Origin: Porphyrobacter sp. UBA7686
GTDB lineage: Bacteria; Pseudomonadota; Alphaproteobacteria; Sphingomonadales; Sphingomonadaceae
Assembly: GCA_002482865.1 (NCBI GenBank)
Contig: DLGU01000074.1
Span: 57,990 to 67,615 of the forward strand
Length of the DNA: 9,626 nucleotides
Direction of reading: 5' to 3'
In this document: positions 1 through 7,211 of the stretch, piece after piece
How the letters are laid out: each line of letters begins with the position of its first letter
Position numbering within the stretch: position 1 is the stretch's first letter
Translations under genes and position numbers: made by a program
Notes under the pieces: model-generated
What the model saw: the letters and a program-made list of their open reading frames with translations, nothing else
Database searches by the model: none
Told to the model about the DNA's origin: nothing

Positions 1-1058
1 TGGGCAAAGCCGAACACCCGGCCCTGCCGCTCGAACGGGACGACCTGTTGCAGCGCGGTCTGCTCGGCAGCCTCGGCAAAGGGACTGAGCGCCAGCCACA
101 GCACGCAGCCGATCCCGAGCAGCAGGATCGAGGACTGGACCGAGAACAGCGCCGCCACCAGCCATACGGCCAGATTGACCAGCATCAGCGTGCGTAGCGG
201 ATTGGGGCCAAGTCCGGCCTTGGCGATGATCAACCCGCTGACGATGAAAGCGGACGAAGCCCCCGCCCATAGCAGCCCCCACGCCTCGACGCTCATCAGC
301 GACAGGCCATAGGCGTCCATCAGCGCCATGAACACGCCGCCCAAGAGGTTGTTGAAGCACGCGAACAGGATCAGCGCACCAAGCCCCGGCACCGCGCGGA
401 TCACCGCGAGCGTGCCCGACAGATCGACCCGGCGCGGCGCGTCATCCTCGCCCCGGTCGGTGCGGGGTTCTGCCAGCCGGATGGTCAGCATATGGCCGAA
501 GGCGATCGCCGTCGCCACCAACGCCAGTGCCAGCGTTCCCCGCATCCCGTTCCACGCCACCAGAAAGCCACTGATCGCCGAGGTGATCAGGAAGCCGAGG
601 CCCGATACCATGCCGACCAGCCCATTGGCCTTGTCGCGTTCCTCCGGCGGGATCAACGCCGTCACCAGCGTCGGCAGCGCGATCATCCTGAGGTTGCCCG
701 CAATCACGCCGAGCATCGCGATGCCGGTGAAGACCCACAAGGGTGCGCTATCCACCTGCGACAGAGCGGCGGGCGGCGCGATCAGCACCACGCCGAGGGC
801 AACGGCATAGAGCACGAAGGACGCGATGCTTGATGCCAGCATCACCGTCCGCTTGGCATGGTGATCGACCAGGCTGCCGAACCACGGGGCCAGCAGCGCG
901 CCCAGCACCAGATAGATGCCGCCGATCATCCCGGTGACGAACACCGAACGGGTCTCGAGAAACGCCCAGAACACCAGCGCGAACCACACCGTGAAATTGA
1001 CGAGGTTCTGGACGAGGTTGTTGGCGAGAATCAGATGGAAGACGCGAGGCTGCGACAT
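1..1058 (-). CDS. MFS transporter, C-terminus off the left edge
   Basis: Major facilitator superfamily permease of the inner membrane, closest in feel to the MefA-like/MFS_3 efflux group; substrate unknown. About 352 codons are visible and the frame is still open at base 1, so the last helix or helices are missing. The protein begins MSQPRVFHLILANNLVQN and is a run of hydrophobic segments. The loop after the second helix reads GSLVDHHAKRTVM, a good match to MFS motif A (G-x-L-x-D-x-x-x-[KR]-[KR]). A charged central loop (around RTDRGEDDAPRR) separates the two six-helix halves. The visible end, PFERQGRVFGFAQ, matches a loop common in this subfamily. The ATG at 1058 is the only sensible start, although no Shine-Dalgarno lies upstream (the leader is C-rich), so initiation may be SD-independent. 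Family is secure; export rather than import is inferred. Confidence 0.88.
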   Translation of the reverse strand, partial: MSQPRVFHLILANNLVQNLVNFTVWFALVFWAFLETRSVFVTGMIGGIYLVLGALLAPWFGSLVDHHAKRTVMLASSIASFVLYAVALGVVLIAPPAALSQVDSAPLWVFTGIAMLGVIAGNLRMIALPTLVTALIPPEERDKANGLVGMVSGLGFLITSAISGFLVAWNGMRGTLALALVATAIAFGHMLTIRLAEPRTDRGEDDAPRRVDLSGTLAVIRAVPGLGALILFACFNNLLGGVFMALMDAYGLSLMSVEAWGLLWAGASSAFIVSGLIIAKAGLGPNPLRTLMLVNLAVWLVAALFSVQSSILLLGIGCVLWLALSPFAEAAEQTALQQVVPFERQGRVFGFA

Positions 1059-1233
1059 GGTCGGGGATGTGGCACAAGCCGGCGCGGCACGCGAGGGTTT
1101 GCCAGACTGACGCACGCGAAAGCTCGATCAGCGGCACACACGCGGCTGGCCGTTCTTGACCGCACGATTCGCTCGGATTTCCGAAGGTAGGGTGGAGGGC
1201 AGGCGACCTAGTGCGACAACCTGCAACTTCTGT

Positions 1234-1308
1234 TGGCTGGGGCGGAAGGATTCGAACCTTCGCATGCCGGTACCAAAAACCGGTGCCTTACCGCTTGGCT
1301 ACGCCCCA
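1234..1308 (-). tRNA. tRNA-Gln (anticodon UUG)
   Basis: Read on the - strand this is a full 75-nt cloverleaf with the 3' CCA encoded (1234-1236). The acceptor stem pairs TGGGGCG with CGCCCCA, and the discriminator is G at 1237. The D arm contains AGCCAAGCGGTAAGGC. The anticodon stem pairs CCGGT with ACCGG around the 7-base loop TTTTGGT, which puts the anticodon TTG at 1276-1274. The T arm holds GGTTCGAATCC. The weak U1-A72 pair and G73 are typical glutamine identity features, and the sequence closely resembles E. coli tRNA-Gln from memory. It reads CAA, and CAG by wobble. Base 37 is G here, where E. coli has A. Confidence 0.97.
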
Positions 1309-1321
1309 GCAAGAGCCGCGC

Positions 1322-1349
1322 TCTATAGCGGCTGAAATGCATATGGGAA
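1322..1349 (-). promoter_or_regulatory. possible sigma70-type promoter of tRNA-Gln
   Basis: On the - strand there is a TTCCCA box (1349-1344), a 16-nt spacer, and TATAGA (1327-1322). The mature tRNA starts 13 nt after the -10-like box, which leaves room for a short 5' leader removed by RNase P. Each hexamer matches only 4 of 6 consensus bases. The TTCCCA box also directly follows the yghU terminator stem, so it may instead be the terminator tail. A tRNA placed after a strong terminator needs its own promoter, and this is the best candidate seen. Confidence 0.35.
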
Positions 1350-1385
1350 GGGGGCGGAGGCGCAGAATTTTGCGCCTCCGCCCCC
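1350..1385 (-). terminator. strong hairpin terminator of yghU
   Basis: A perfect 15-bp stem: GGGGGCGGAGGCGCA (1350-1364) pairs with TGCGCCTCCGCCCCC (1371-1385) around a 6-nt loop. It begins 9 nt after the yghU stop codon. In the yghU direction the stem is followed by TTCCCATATGCATTT, a broken U-rich tail rather than a clean T-run. Termination also insulates the downstream tRNA. Confidence 0.75.
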
Positions 1386-1394
1386 GTCTGCGTC

Positions 1395-2270
1395 CTATTG
1401 CGGGGCGCTGGTCACCAGCCGCTTGCCGACGAAGTCGGCGGGCGAGTGGCGTTCGCGCAATTGCGTGTCCTCATCGCCCCACACCTTGTTCACGATCCGC
1501 CCGCGCTGCACGCCGGGACGGGCGCCGATCTCAGCGACCCAGCGCGCGACGTTCTTGTATTCGTCGATGCTGAGAAAGGTCTTGGCGTCGTTGTAGATCT
1601 GCCCGGCCACAAACGGCGCGAGCCAGGGATAGTTTGCGATGTCGGCGAGGGTGTATTCGTCCCCCGCAAGGAAGCGGCTCTCGCCAAGACGTTTGTCGGC
1701 GACGTCGAAGATCCGCTTGGTTTCCATCGCATAGCGGTTGATCGGATATTCATATTTCTCGGGCGCATAGGCGTAGAAATGGCCAAAGCCGCCCCCCATG
1801 AACGGTCCGCTGGCCACTTGCCAGAACACCCAGCTCAGCACTTCGGCGCGGGCCGCGGGATCTGTCGGGAGGAACATCCCGAATTTCTCGGCGAGGTGGA
1901 CAAGGATCGCACCGCTTTCAAAGATGCGGAACGGCGCGGCGGGATCGCTCTGGTCGAGAAGGGCGGGAATCTTGGAATTGGGGTTCACACCGACAAAGCC
2001 GCTGGTGAATTGCTCGCCATCGCCGATGTTGATCGTCCAGGCGTCATATTCCGCGCCGGAGTGCCCGGCTTCGATCAGTTCCTCGAACATGATCGTCGCC
2101 TTCACCCCGTTGGGCGTGGCGAGCGAATAGAGCTGGAAGGGATTGGTGCCGACTGGCAGCGCCTTCTCCTCGCGCGCGCCGGCGGTCGGGCGATTGATGT
2201 TGGCAAAGCGCCCGCCGGAGACAGTGTCGGCGCTCCAGACGGCGGGCGGGGTATAGGTGGCATCGGCCAT
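1395..2270 (-). CDS. yghU: YghU-type glutathione-dependent disulfide-bond oxidoreductase
   Basis: Cytosolic GST-superfamily enzyme (Nu class) that uses two glutathiones to reduce disulfides such as 2-hydroxyethyl disulfide; the family has little classical transferase activity. The 291-residue length compares with about 288 for E. coli YghU. Family hallmarks read straight through: FANINRP (22-28), LYSLATPNG (48-55, with the TPN that positions glutathione), VNPNSKIPAL with its cis-proline (96-104), FESG (117-120), the Q of VFWQ (151), GGGFGHFY (159-166), INRY (177-180), AGDEYTLAD, and RGRIVN near the end. The protein has no cysteine, as expected for a class that does not use a catalytic Cys. 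The start is the ATG at 2270: AGGAG (2283-2279) lies 8 nt upstream and overlaps the in-frame GTG at 2279, ruling that GTG out. The gene is divergent from topoisomerase IB (116-nt gap) and ends at a hairpin. Confidence 0.95.
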   Translation of the reverse strand: MADATYTPPAVWSADTVSGGRFANINRPTAGAREEKALPVGTNPFQLYSLATPNGVKATIMFEELIEAGHSGAEYDAWTINIGDGEQFTSGFVGVNPNSKIPALLDQSDPAAPFRIFESGAILVHLAEKFGMFLPTDPAARAEVLSWVFWQVASGPFMGGGFGHFYAYAPEKYEYPINRYAMETKRIFDVADKRLGESRFLAGDEYTLADIANYPWLAPFVAGQIYNDAKTFLSIDEYKNVARWVAEIGARPGVQRGRIVNKVWGDEDTQLRERHSPADFVGKRLVTSAPQ

Positions 2271-2386
2271 AAGGCTCACTCCTTTTGGCGCAGCAAAAGC
2301 GCGCGCTATCGTGAAAGCCTAGCTGGCGTGGGGAGAGGCGCTGTGCAAGGCGGAACATTGCCAGCGGCGGGCGCATTTCCTTGGAT

Positions 2387-3406
2387 ATGGAAAAGCTGGT
2401 CTATGTTGACGATGATCTGCCCGGCATCACTCGGCGCCGGGCGGGCAAGGGCTGGGCCTACTATGATCCGGCGGGAGCCTTGATCCGCGAGGCACGCGAA
2501 AAGAAGCGCCTCAATGCGATCGCTCTCCCGCCCGCCTACAAAGACGCGTGGTTCTGCCCAGCGCCGAACGGGCACATCCTCGCCACCGGCTATGACGATG
2601 CCGGGCGCAAGCAATATCGCTACCACCCCGATTTCCGCGCCCAACAGGAGCGCGCGAAATATGACGCCTGCACCAGCTTCGGCAAGCTGCTCCCGCTGGT
2701 GCGCCAGCGCGTTGCTGAGGACATTGGAGGGCGCGGCGTCCCGCGAGAGCGGGCGCTGGCAGCTGTGGTGCGATTGCTCGACCTGTCGGCGATCCGCATC
2801 GGCAACGAGCATTACGCCAAGGCCAACGACAGCTACGGCGCAACCACCTTGCGCGCCGATCATGCCGAGGTGGGCAAGCGCAAGCTGGAACTCCACTTCG
2901 TCGGCAAGGGCGGTAAGGAGCACGAGCTTGAGGTGAAGGATGCAGGCCTTGCTGCGGCGGTGCGACACATGGAAGACCTCGACGATACCGAGGACGACCA
3001 TTTGTTCCGCTACGAGGACGAAGACGGTGAAGTCCGCCCCGTCACCTCGGCTGACGTTAACGCCTATCTGCGTGAAACGATGGGCGATGATTTCAGCGCC
3101 AAGCATTTCCGCACCTTCCACGCAAGCAGCCTTGCCTTTGAGCGGCTGGCAACCGGAGAGGGTCATGTGAAGTTGTCCCAGATGCTTGAGCATGTCGCCG
3201 AGCGGCTCGGCAATACGCCAGCGATCGCGCGCAGTTCCTATGTCCATCCGGCGGTCATCGCCCGGATCGACGGGCAGGAGGATTGGCGCAAGGGATTGCA
3301 GCTTCCGCGCAAGACCAGGTGGCTGACCCGTACCGAGCGCGGGCTGATTGCCTTCCTCGAGGAATGCGGTGCGGCGAGCGATTTTCTCTCAGGCGACCAA
3401 GGCTGA
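2387..3406 (+). CDS. DNA topoisomerase IB (poxvirus/bacterial type)
   Basis: Type IB topoisomerase that relaxes supercoils of either sign by nicking one strand through a 3'-phosphotyrosine, without ATP. It is 339 residues. An N-terminal beta-rich domain (LVYVDDDLPGITRRR at 3-18; HILATGYDDAGRKQYRYH at 63-80) precedes the catalytic domain. Aligned by eye with vaccinia topoisomerase, the active site is complete: R137 (IRIGNEHY), K174 (FVGKGG), R242 (HFRTF), N276 (LGNTP) and nucleophile Y285 (SSYVHP). Asn at 276 replaces the vaccinia His, as I recall for the Deinococcus enzyme, so it is not a defect. The start is uncertain: the ATG at 2387 is chosen, but an in-frame TTG at 2381 has a weak GGCGGG 9 nt upstream and would add two residues. 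nadE follows after 65 nt on the same strand, so co-transcription is possible. Likely a secondary topoisomerase rather than essential. Confidence 0.93.
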   Translation: MEKLVYVDDDLPGITRRRAGKGWAYYDPAGALIREAREKKRLNAIALPPAYKDAWFCPAPNGHILATGYDDAGRKQYRYHPDFRAQQERAKYDACTSFGKLLPLVRQRVAEDIGGRGVPRERALAAVVRLLDLSAIRIGNEHYAKANDSYGATTLRADHAEVGKRKLELHFVGKGGKEHELEVKDAGLAAAVRHMEDLDDTEDDHLFRYEDEDGEVRPVTSADVNAYLRETMGDDFSAKHFRTFHASSLAFERLATGEGHVKLSQMLEHVAERLGNTPAIARSSYVHPAVIARIDGQEDWRKGLQLPRKTRWLTRTERGLIAFLEECGAASDFLSGDQG

Positions 3407-3471
3407 AGGCTGGACTCTAGGCAGCGGGGCATGTGCGCGTTACAGCCGCCCCAGCAGGAGACGCCAAGGCG

Positions 3472-5562
3472 ATGAGCGAAGCCCACCCCTTTTTCGACAT
3501 GCACGAACACGGCTTCGTCCGGGTGGCGACCGCCACGCCGTGCAGTCGCCCTGCCGACGTCGCCTACAACACCGCAGGCGTGCTGGCCGAAGCGCACAAG
3601 GCGCACGACGCGAACGTCGATCTGGTGGTGTTTCCCGAACTGACCCTGTCGTCCTATGCGATCGACGATCTGTTGCTCCAGCACGCGCTGATCGAGCGGG
3701 TCGAGCAGGCTTTGGCCGAGGTGGTCGCAGCGTCGGCTGACTTGCACCCGGTGCTGATCGTAGGTGCGCCGCTCCGCCGTGCGGACAAGCTCTACAATTG
3801 CGCGGTGGTGATCGCGCATGGGCAGATTCTGGGTGTGGTCCCCAAAAGCTTCCTGCCCAATTACCGGGAGTTCTACGAGAAGCGCCACTTCGCCCACGGG
3901 CGCGGGTGCACCGATCTGTGGATCGGGGTGGCGGGCGAGGAAGTGCCGTTCGGCACCGATCTGGTCTTCGCCGCCGCGAACCTGCCGGGCTTCCGCTTTG
4001 GCGTGGAAATCTGCGAGGACTTCTGGGCTCCGATCCCGCCGGGAATGACCGCCGCGCTCGCTGGCGCGCTGATCCTGTGTAATCTTTCGGCCTCGCCTGT
4101 CACCATCGGCCGTGCGGATGATCGCCACCTGCACTGCCGTTCCTCGGCCTCGCGCGCCATCGCCGCTTACGTCTATTCAGCGAGCGGTTACGGCGAGAGC
4201 ACGACTGATCTCGCGTGGGACGGGCAGGGCGTCATCTACGAGATGAGTAGCCTGCTCGCGCAAAGCGAGCGCTTCGACCGCAGCGGCGAACTCACCATCG
4301 TCGACATCGACACCGAACGCCTCGCCGCTGAACGCCTGCGCAATCAGACCTTCGCCGATGCGGCGGAATGGGCCGGACGGCCGGAGGACAGCTACCGCCG
4401 GATCGTGTTCGAACACGGCTATGCCGAGGGTGACATCGGGCTGGTTCGTCCCGTCGCACGCTTCCCCTTCGTCCCCGACCGGCCGGAGAAGCTCGACGAG
4501 GATTGTTACGAGGCGTTCAACATTCAGGTCGATGCGCTGATGCGGCGGATCGAATCCACCGGCGCCAAGAGCCTCGTGATCGGCATTTCCGGCGGGCTCG
4601 ACAGCACCCACGCACTGATTGTGGCGGCGAAGGCGTGTGACCGGCTGGGGATGCCCCGCACCGCGATCCGAGGCTATACCATGCCCGGCTTCGGCACTTC
4701 GGATGGCACCAAGACCAATGCTCACCGGCTGATGGAGGCGATGGAGATCACCGCGGGTGAGATCGACATCCGCCCAGCAGCGCACAAGATGCTCGAAGAT
4801 ATCGGCCACGCTTTCGCCAACGGCGAGCCGGTGCATGACGTCACCTTCGAGAACGTGCAGGCGGGCCTTCGCACGGACTACCTGTTCCGCCTCGCCGGGC
4901 AGCATGGGGGCTTTGTGGTTGGCACCGGCGATCTCAGCGAATTGGCGCTGGGCTGGTGCACCTATGGCGTGGGCGACCATATGAGCCATTACGGCGTCAA
5001 TGCCGGCGTGCCCAAGACATTGATCCAGTATCTGATCCGCTGGGTGATCCGCACTGGCCAGTTCACCGATGCTTGCGGCGAGGTGCTGAGCGACGTCCTT
5101 GGCACGGAAATCAGCCCTGAGCTGGTGCCGCCGGGCGCGGACGGGGCGATGCAATCAACGGAGAGCCTGGTCGGCCCTTACGAGCTCAACGACTTCTTCC
5201 TCCACCACGTGATCCGCTACGGCCAGCGCCCCTCCAAGGTCGCGTTCCTCGCGTGGCACGCGTGGAAGGATGCAGGCAGCGGGCTGTGGCCGGCGGGCTT
5301 CCCCGGCGAGGGCAAGAACGCCTATGACCTTGCGACCATCGCGCACTGGATGGACAAGTTCTGCGCGCGGTTCTTCGGTTTCTCGCAGTTCAAGCGGTCG
5401 GCGCTACCCAATGGGCCGAAGGTGTCTTCTGCGGGCGCCTTGAGCCCCCGCGGTGACTGGCGTGCGCCGTCCGATGCGGTCGCAACCGTGTGGCGCGAGG
5501 AGCTGCGTGACAATCTGCCCGAAGACATCGTGCGCGAGGTATTCGGCAGCACTTCCCCCTGA
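3472..5562 (+). CDS. nadE: glutamine-dependent NAD+ synthase
   Basis: Last step of NAD+ biosynthesis: nicotinate adenine dinucleotide is adenylated by ATP and amidated with ammonia from glutamine. The 696 residues form the two-domain Mycobacterium-type enzyme (about 680 in M. tuberculosis). The N-terminal nitrilase-type glutaminase has the full catalytic triad E56 (FPELTLSSY), K125 (VVPKSFLPNYREF) and C181 (GVEICEDFWAP). The C-terminal synthetase has the PP-loop SGGLDS (373-378), then TMPGFGTSDGTKTNA, and TGDLSELALGWCTYG with MSHYGVNAGVPKTLI. In this class an internal tunnel carries ammonia between the domains. The start is the ATG at 3472, with AGGAG at 3456-3460; an upstream in-frame GTG at 3433 lacks a site. 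The stop overlaps the next gene's start (TGATG), implying translational coupling. Activity is cytosolic. Confidence 0.97.
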   Translation: MSEAHPFFDMHEHGFVRVATATPCSRPADVAYNTAGVLAEAHKAHDANVDLVVFPELTLSSYAIDDLLLQHALIERVEQALAEVVAASADLHPVLIVGAPLRRADKLYNCAVVIAHGQILGVVPKSFLPNYREFYEKRHFAHGRGCTDLWIGVAGEEVPFGTDLVFAAANLPGFRFGVEICEDFWAPIPPGMTAALAGALILCNLSASPVTIGRADDRHLHCRSSASRAIAAYVYSASGYGESTTDLAWDGQGVIYEMSSLLAQSERFDRSGELTIVDIDTERLAAERLRNQTFADAAEWAGRPEDSYRRIVFEHGYAEGDIGLVRPVARFPFVPDRPEKLDEDCYEAFNIQVDALMRRIESTGAKSLVIGISGGLDSTHALIVAAKACDRLGMPRTAIRGYTMPGFGTSDGTKTNAHRLMEAMEITAGEIDIRPAAHKMLEDIGHAFANGEPVHDVTFENVQAGLRTDYLFRLAGQHGGFVVGTGDLSELALGWCTYGVGDHMSHYGVNAGVPKTLIQYLIRWVIRTGQFTDACGEVLSDVLGTEISPELVPPGADGAMQSTESLVGPYELNDFFLHHVIRYGQRPSKVAFLAWHAWKDAGSGLWPAGFPGEGKNAYDLATIAHWMDKFCARFFGFSQFKRSALPNGPKVSSAGALSPRGDWRAPSDAVATVWREELRDNLPEDIVREVFGSTSP

Positions 5563-6464
5563 TGCCGAAAAGCCTGCCACTCTCTGCGCTCGGCATCATG
5601 CTGTTCTGCAATGTCGCCTGGGCGCTCAACATCGTGGTCAGCAAGATCGCGGTGAGCACCCTCGGCCTGCCGCCGCTGTTCTACACGGTGCTGCGGTCGG
5701 GGACGGTGCTGCTGGTGCTGTTCCCGCTGCTGCTGCGTCAGCGCCCTGCGCGCCTGCCGCTGGTCCTGCTGATCGGCTTTGCGATCACCGGGGGGAGCTT
5801 CGGGCTGCAATTAGTGGGGCTTCAGACTGCGAGCCCCTCGGCAGTCGGCATCGTCAACCTGTCAGGTGCGCCGCTGACGGTGCTGTTCGCGATCATCTTT
5901 CTCGGCGAGGAAGTGCGCTGGCGGCGCGGGATCGGCATGGCATTGGCGCTGGGCGGAGTGGGCCTTGCGATCGGCGCGCCGTCCGACGCGGGCGATCCGG
6001 TCGGGCTGGGATTCGCCTTTGCAGGCGTGTTCATCGGGGCCTTTGCCTCGGTCTTCGTCAAGCGGATCGAGATCGGCGCGGTCGCGCTTCAGGCGTGGGC
6101 GGGGCTCGCCTCCCTAGGCGTGATGCTGCCTGCGACCCTGCTGCTGGAAACCGGACAGATCGCTGCCGTCGAAGCTGCGCCGCTGGCGGTGGCGGGATGT
6201 GTGCTGTTTGCCGGCGTGATTGTTTCGGTCGGTGCGCACTCGGCCTATTTCCGGCTGTTTCAGGCGCATGATGCGAATCTGATCGTGCCGCTGACGCTGC
6301 TCACCCCGCTGCTGACGATTGCCTTCGGGACATGGCTGACGGGCGATACGATCGGCTGGCCGCTGATTATCGGTGGCGGGATGGCGCTGGTGGGCGTGGC
6401 GATTATTGTCATCCGCCCGAGCCGCACGCTGTTCAAACCGCAGCTGGCGCGTCCGAGAGACTAG
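5562..6464 (+). CDS. DMT superfamily permease, EamA family
   Basis: Inner-membrane drug/metabolite transporter of 300 residues, the usual size for a ten-helix EamA protein with two repeated five-helix halves. The first half opens with ALGIMLFCNVAWALNIVVSK and includes LVGLQTASPSAVGIVNLSGA and LTVLFAIIFLGEE. The second half includes GAHSAYFRLFQAHDANLIVP, LTLLTPLLTIAFGTWLTGD and GWPLIIGGGMALVGVAIIV. The loop GEEVRWRRGIGMAL before helix five is a typical EamA feature. Substrate cannot be read from sequence; amino-acid or metabolite export is common in the family. Its ATG shares its first base with the nadE stop codon, so it is probably translated by re-initiation from nadE, and no separate Shine-Dalgarno is obvious. 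A link to nicotinate or NAD precursors is only a guess from this coupling. Confidence 0.9.
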   Translation: MPKSLPLSALGIMLFCNVAWALNIVVSKIAVSTLGLPPLFYTVLRSGTVLLVLFPLLLRQRPARLPLVLLIGFAITGGSFGLQLVGLQTASPSAVGIVNLSGAPLTVLFAIIFLGEEVRWRRGIGMALALGGVGLAIGAPSDAGDPVGLGFAFAGVFIGAFASVFVKRIEIGAVALQAWAGLASLGVMLPATLLLETGQIAAVEAAPLAVAGCVLFAGVIVSVGAHSAYFRLFQAHDANLIVPLTLLTPLLTIAFGTWLTGDTIGWPLIIGGGMALVGVAIIVIRPSRTLFKPQLARPRD

Positions 6465-6493
6465 GGCCGCCGGGGCGGGAATGCGGGTGGGAA

Positions 6494-6523
6494 GGGGGCG
6501 GTGCGATCCCGACAACCGCCCCC
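6494..6523. terminator. hairpin between convergent DMT permease and azoR
   Basis: A perfect 9-bp stem, GGGGGCGGT (6494-6502) with ACCGCCCCC (6515-6523), and a 12-nt loop. It lies 29 nt after the permease stop and 10 nt after the azoR stop, so it can serve both genes. Neither side has a clean T-run; in the azoR direction the stem is followed by TTCCCA, the same tail as at the yghU terminator. Confidence 0.6.
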
Positions 6524-6533
6524 AACCATCACC

Positions 6534-7130
6534 TTACGCAGCCAGACGCTCAGCCGTTTCGCGGGCGGCGGCAATCTTGGCTTCGCCGTCGATGCCCATG
6601 ATCCCGTCAGCTGCGACGATCTCAACATCCGTGATGCCGAGAAAGCCCAGGAAAAAGGTCAGCCAGCGGCTCATGAAGTCGATGTCGCTGCCCATCGGCG
6701 TGCCGCCGCTGGCGATGGCGAGGTAAGCCTTCTTGCCGGTCAGCAGGCCTTCGGGGCCGGTCGCGGTGTAGCGGAAGGTGGTGCCGGTGCGGGCGACCAG
6801 ATCGGCCCAGGCCTTGAGCGTGGCGGGCGGGCCGAAATTGTAAACCGGGCTGGCAATCACGATGGTGTCGGCGGCTTGCAGTTCGGCAATCAGCGCGTCG
6901 GCGATGGCGGCAAGCTCGGCCTGTTCGGCGGTGCGCTCAGCTGCCGGGGTGAGGTTGGCGGCAAAGCGCTCGGCGCTCACATAGGGCAGGTCGTTGGCGG
7001 CGAGATCGCGGGAGGTGACGCTGGCGCCAGTTTTGGCGGCGAGGCCGTCAACGATGCGCTGGCCGAGGCTGCGCGACACGCTCTCGCTGTCCGAACGGAT
7101 GCTGGCGGTGATGTAAAGGATATTGCTCAT
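6534..7130 (-). CDS. azoR: FMN-dependent NADH:quinone oxidoreductase / azoreductase
   Basis: Cytosolic flavodoxin-fold enzyme that uses NADH and FMN to reduce quinones to quinols, and azo dyes in vitro, in two-electron steps that avoid semiquinone radicals. The 198 residues compare with about 201 in E. coli AzoR. Visible motifs: the N-terminal FMN-phosphate region (ILYITASIRSDSESVSRSL, residues 4-22), SPVYNFGPPATLKAWADLVARTGTTFRYT (94-122) and GPEGLLTGKKAYLAIASGG (125-143), all close to the E. coli protein. The start is the ATG at 7130 (MSNILYI), with a weak GAAAGAA 7 nt upstream; an upstream in-frame TTG at 7151 would add a sequence unlike the family. It lies 81 nt downstream of pirin on the same strand, with a large hairpin between them, so it may be co-transcribed at reduced level or separately. 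It ends at a hairpin shared with the permease. Confidence 0.93.
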   Translation of the reverse strand: MSNILYITASIRSDSESVSRSLGQRIVDGLAAKTGASVTSRDLAANDLPYVSAERFAANLTPAAERTAEQAELAAIADALIAELQAADTIVIASPVYNFGPPATLKAWADLVARTGTTFRYTATGPEGLLTGKKAYLAIASGGTPMGSDIDFMSRWLTFFLGFLGITDVEIVAADGIMGIDGEAKIAAARETAERLAA

Positions 7131-7160
7131 CGCTGTGTTCTTTCGATGCAAAGGGGGGGT

Positions 7161-7202
7161 GGAGCCGGCCGGCAGGGGGGATGGGGGAGACCGGCCGGCT
7201 CC
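7161..7202 (-). terminator. 12-bp hairpin between pirin and azoR: terminator or attenuator
   Basis: GGAGCCGGCCGG (7161-7172) pairs perfectly with CCGGCCGGCTCC (7191-7202) around an 18-nt loop. It starts 9 nt after the pirin stop. In transcript sense the loop and the downstream flank are C-tracts (ACCCCCCCTTTGC follows the stem), not a T-run, so it is not a textbook intrinsic terminator. It may terminate partly, act with Rho, or protect the pirin message end. Confidence 0.55.
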
Positions 7203-7211
7203 GAGGGGCTG

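Noticed and set aside
328..1137. Several + and - frames over the MFS gene that look like separate small genes.
   Set aside because: All are out of frame with the continuous membrane-protein frame from 1058 to the left edge, which is open at the window end and so easily overlooked.
1398..2483. A 361-codon + strand frame over yghU and into topoisomerase IB.
   Set aside because: It is antisense to a confident YghU orthologue and has no domain of its own; a shadow of GC-rich coding DNA.
2306..3247. A 313-codon - strand frame opposite topoisomerase IB.
   Set aside because: The + strand has all five catalytic residues of the topoisomerase; the antisense product resembles nothing and lacks a ribosome site.
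3433..3471. GTG at 3433 as the nadE start.
   Set aside because: It would add 13 residues unlike the family, while the ATG at 3472 follows AGGAG and gives a normal N-terminus.
4177..5154. A 325-codon - strand frame inside nadE.
   Set aside because: It lies fully opposite the NAD+ synthase catalytic region; an antisense shadow.
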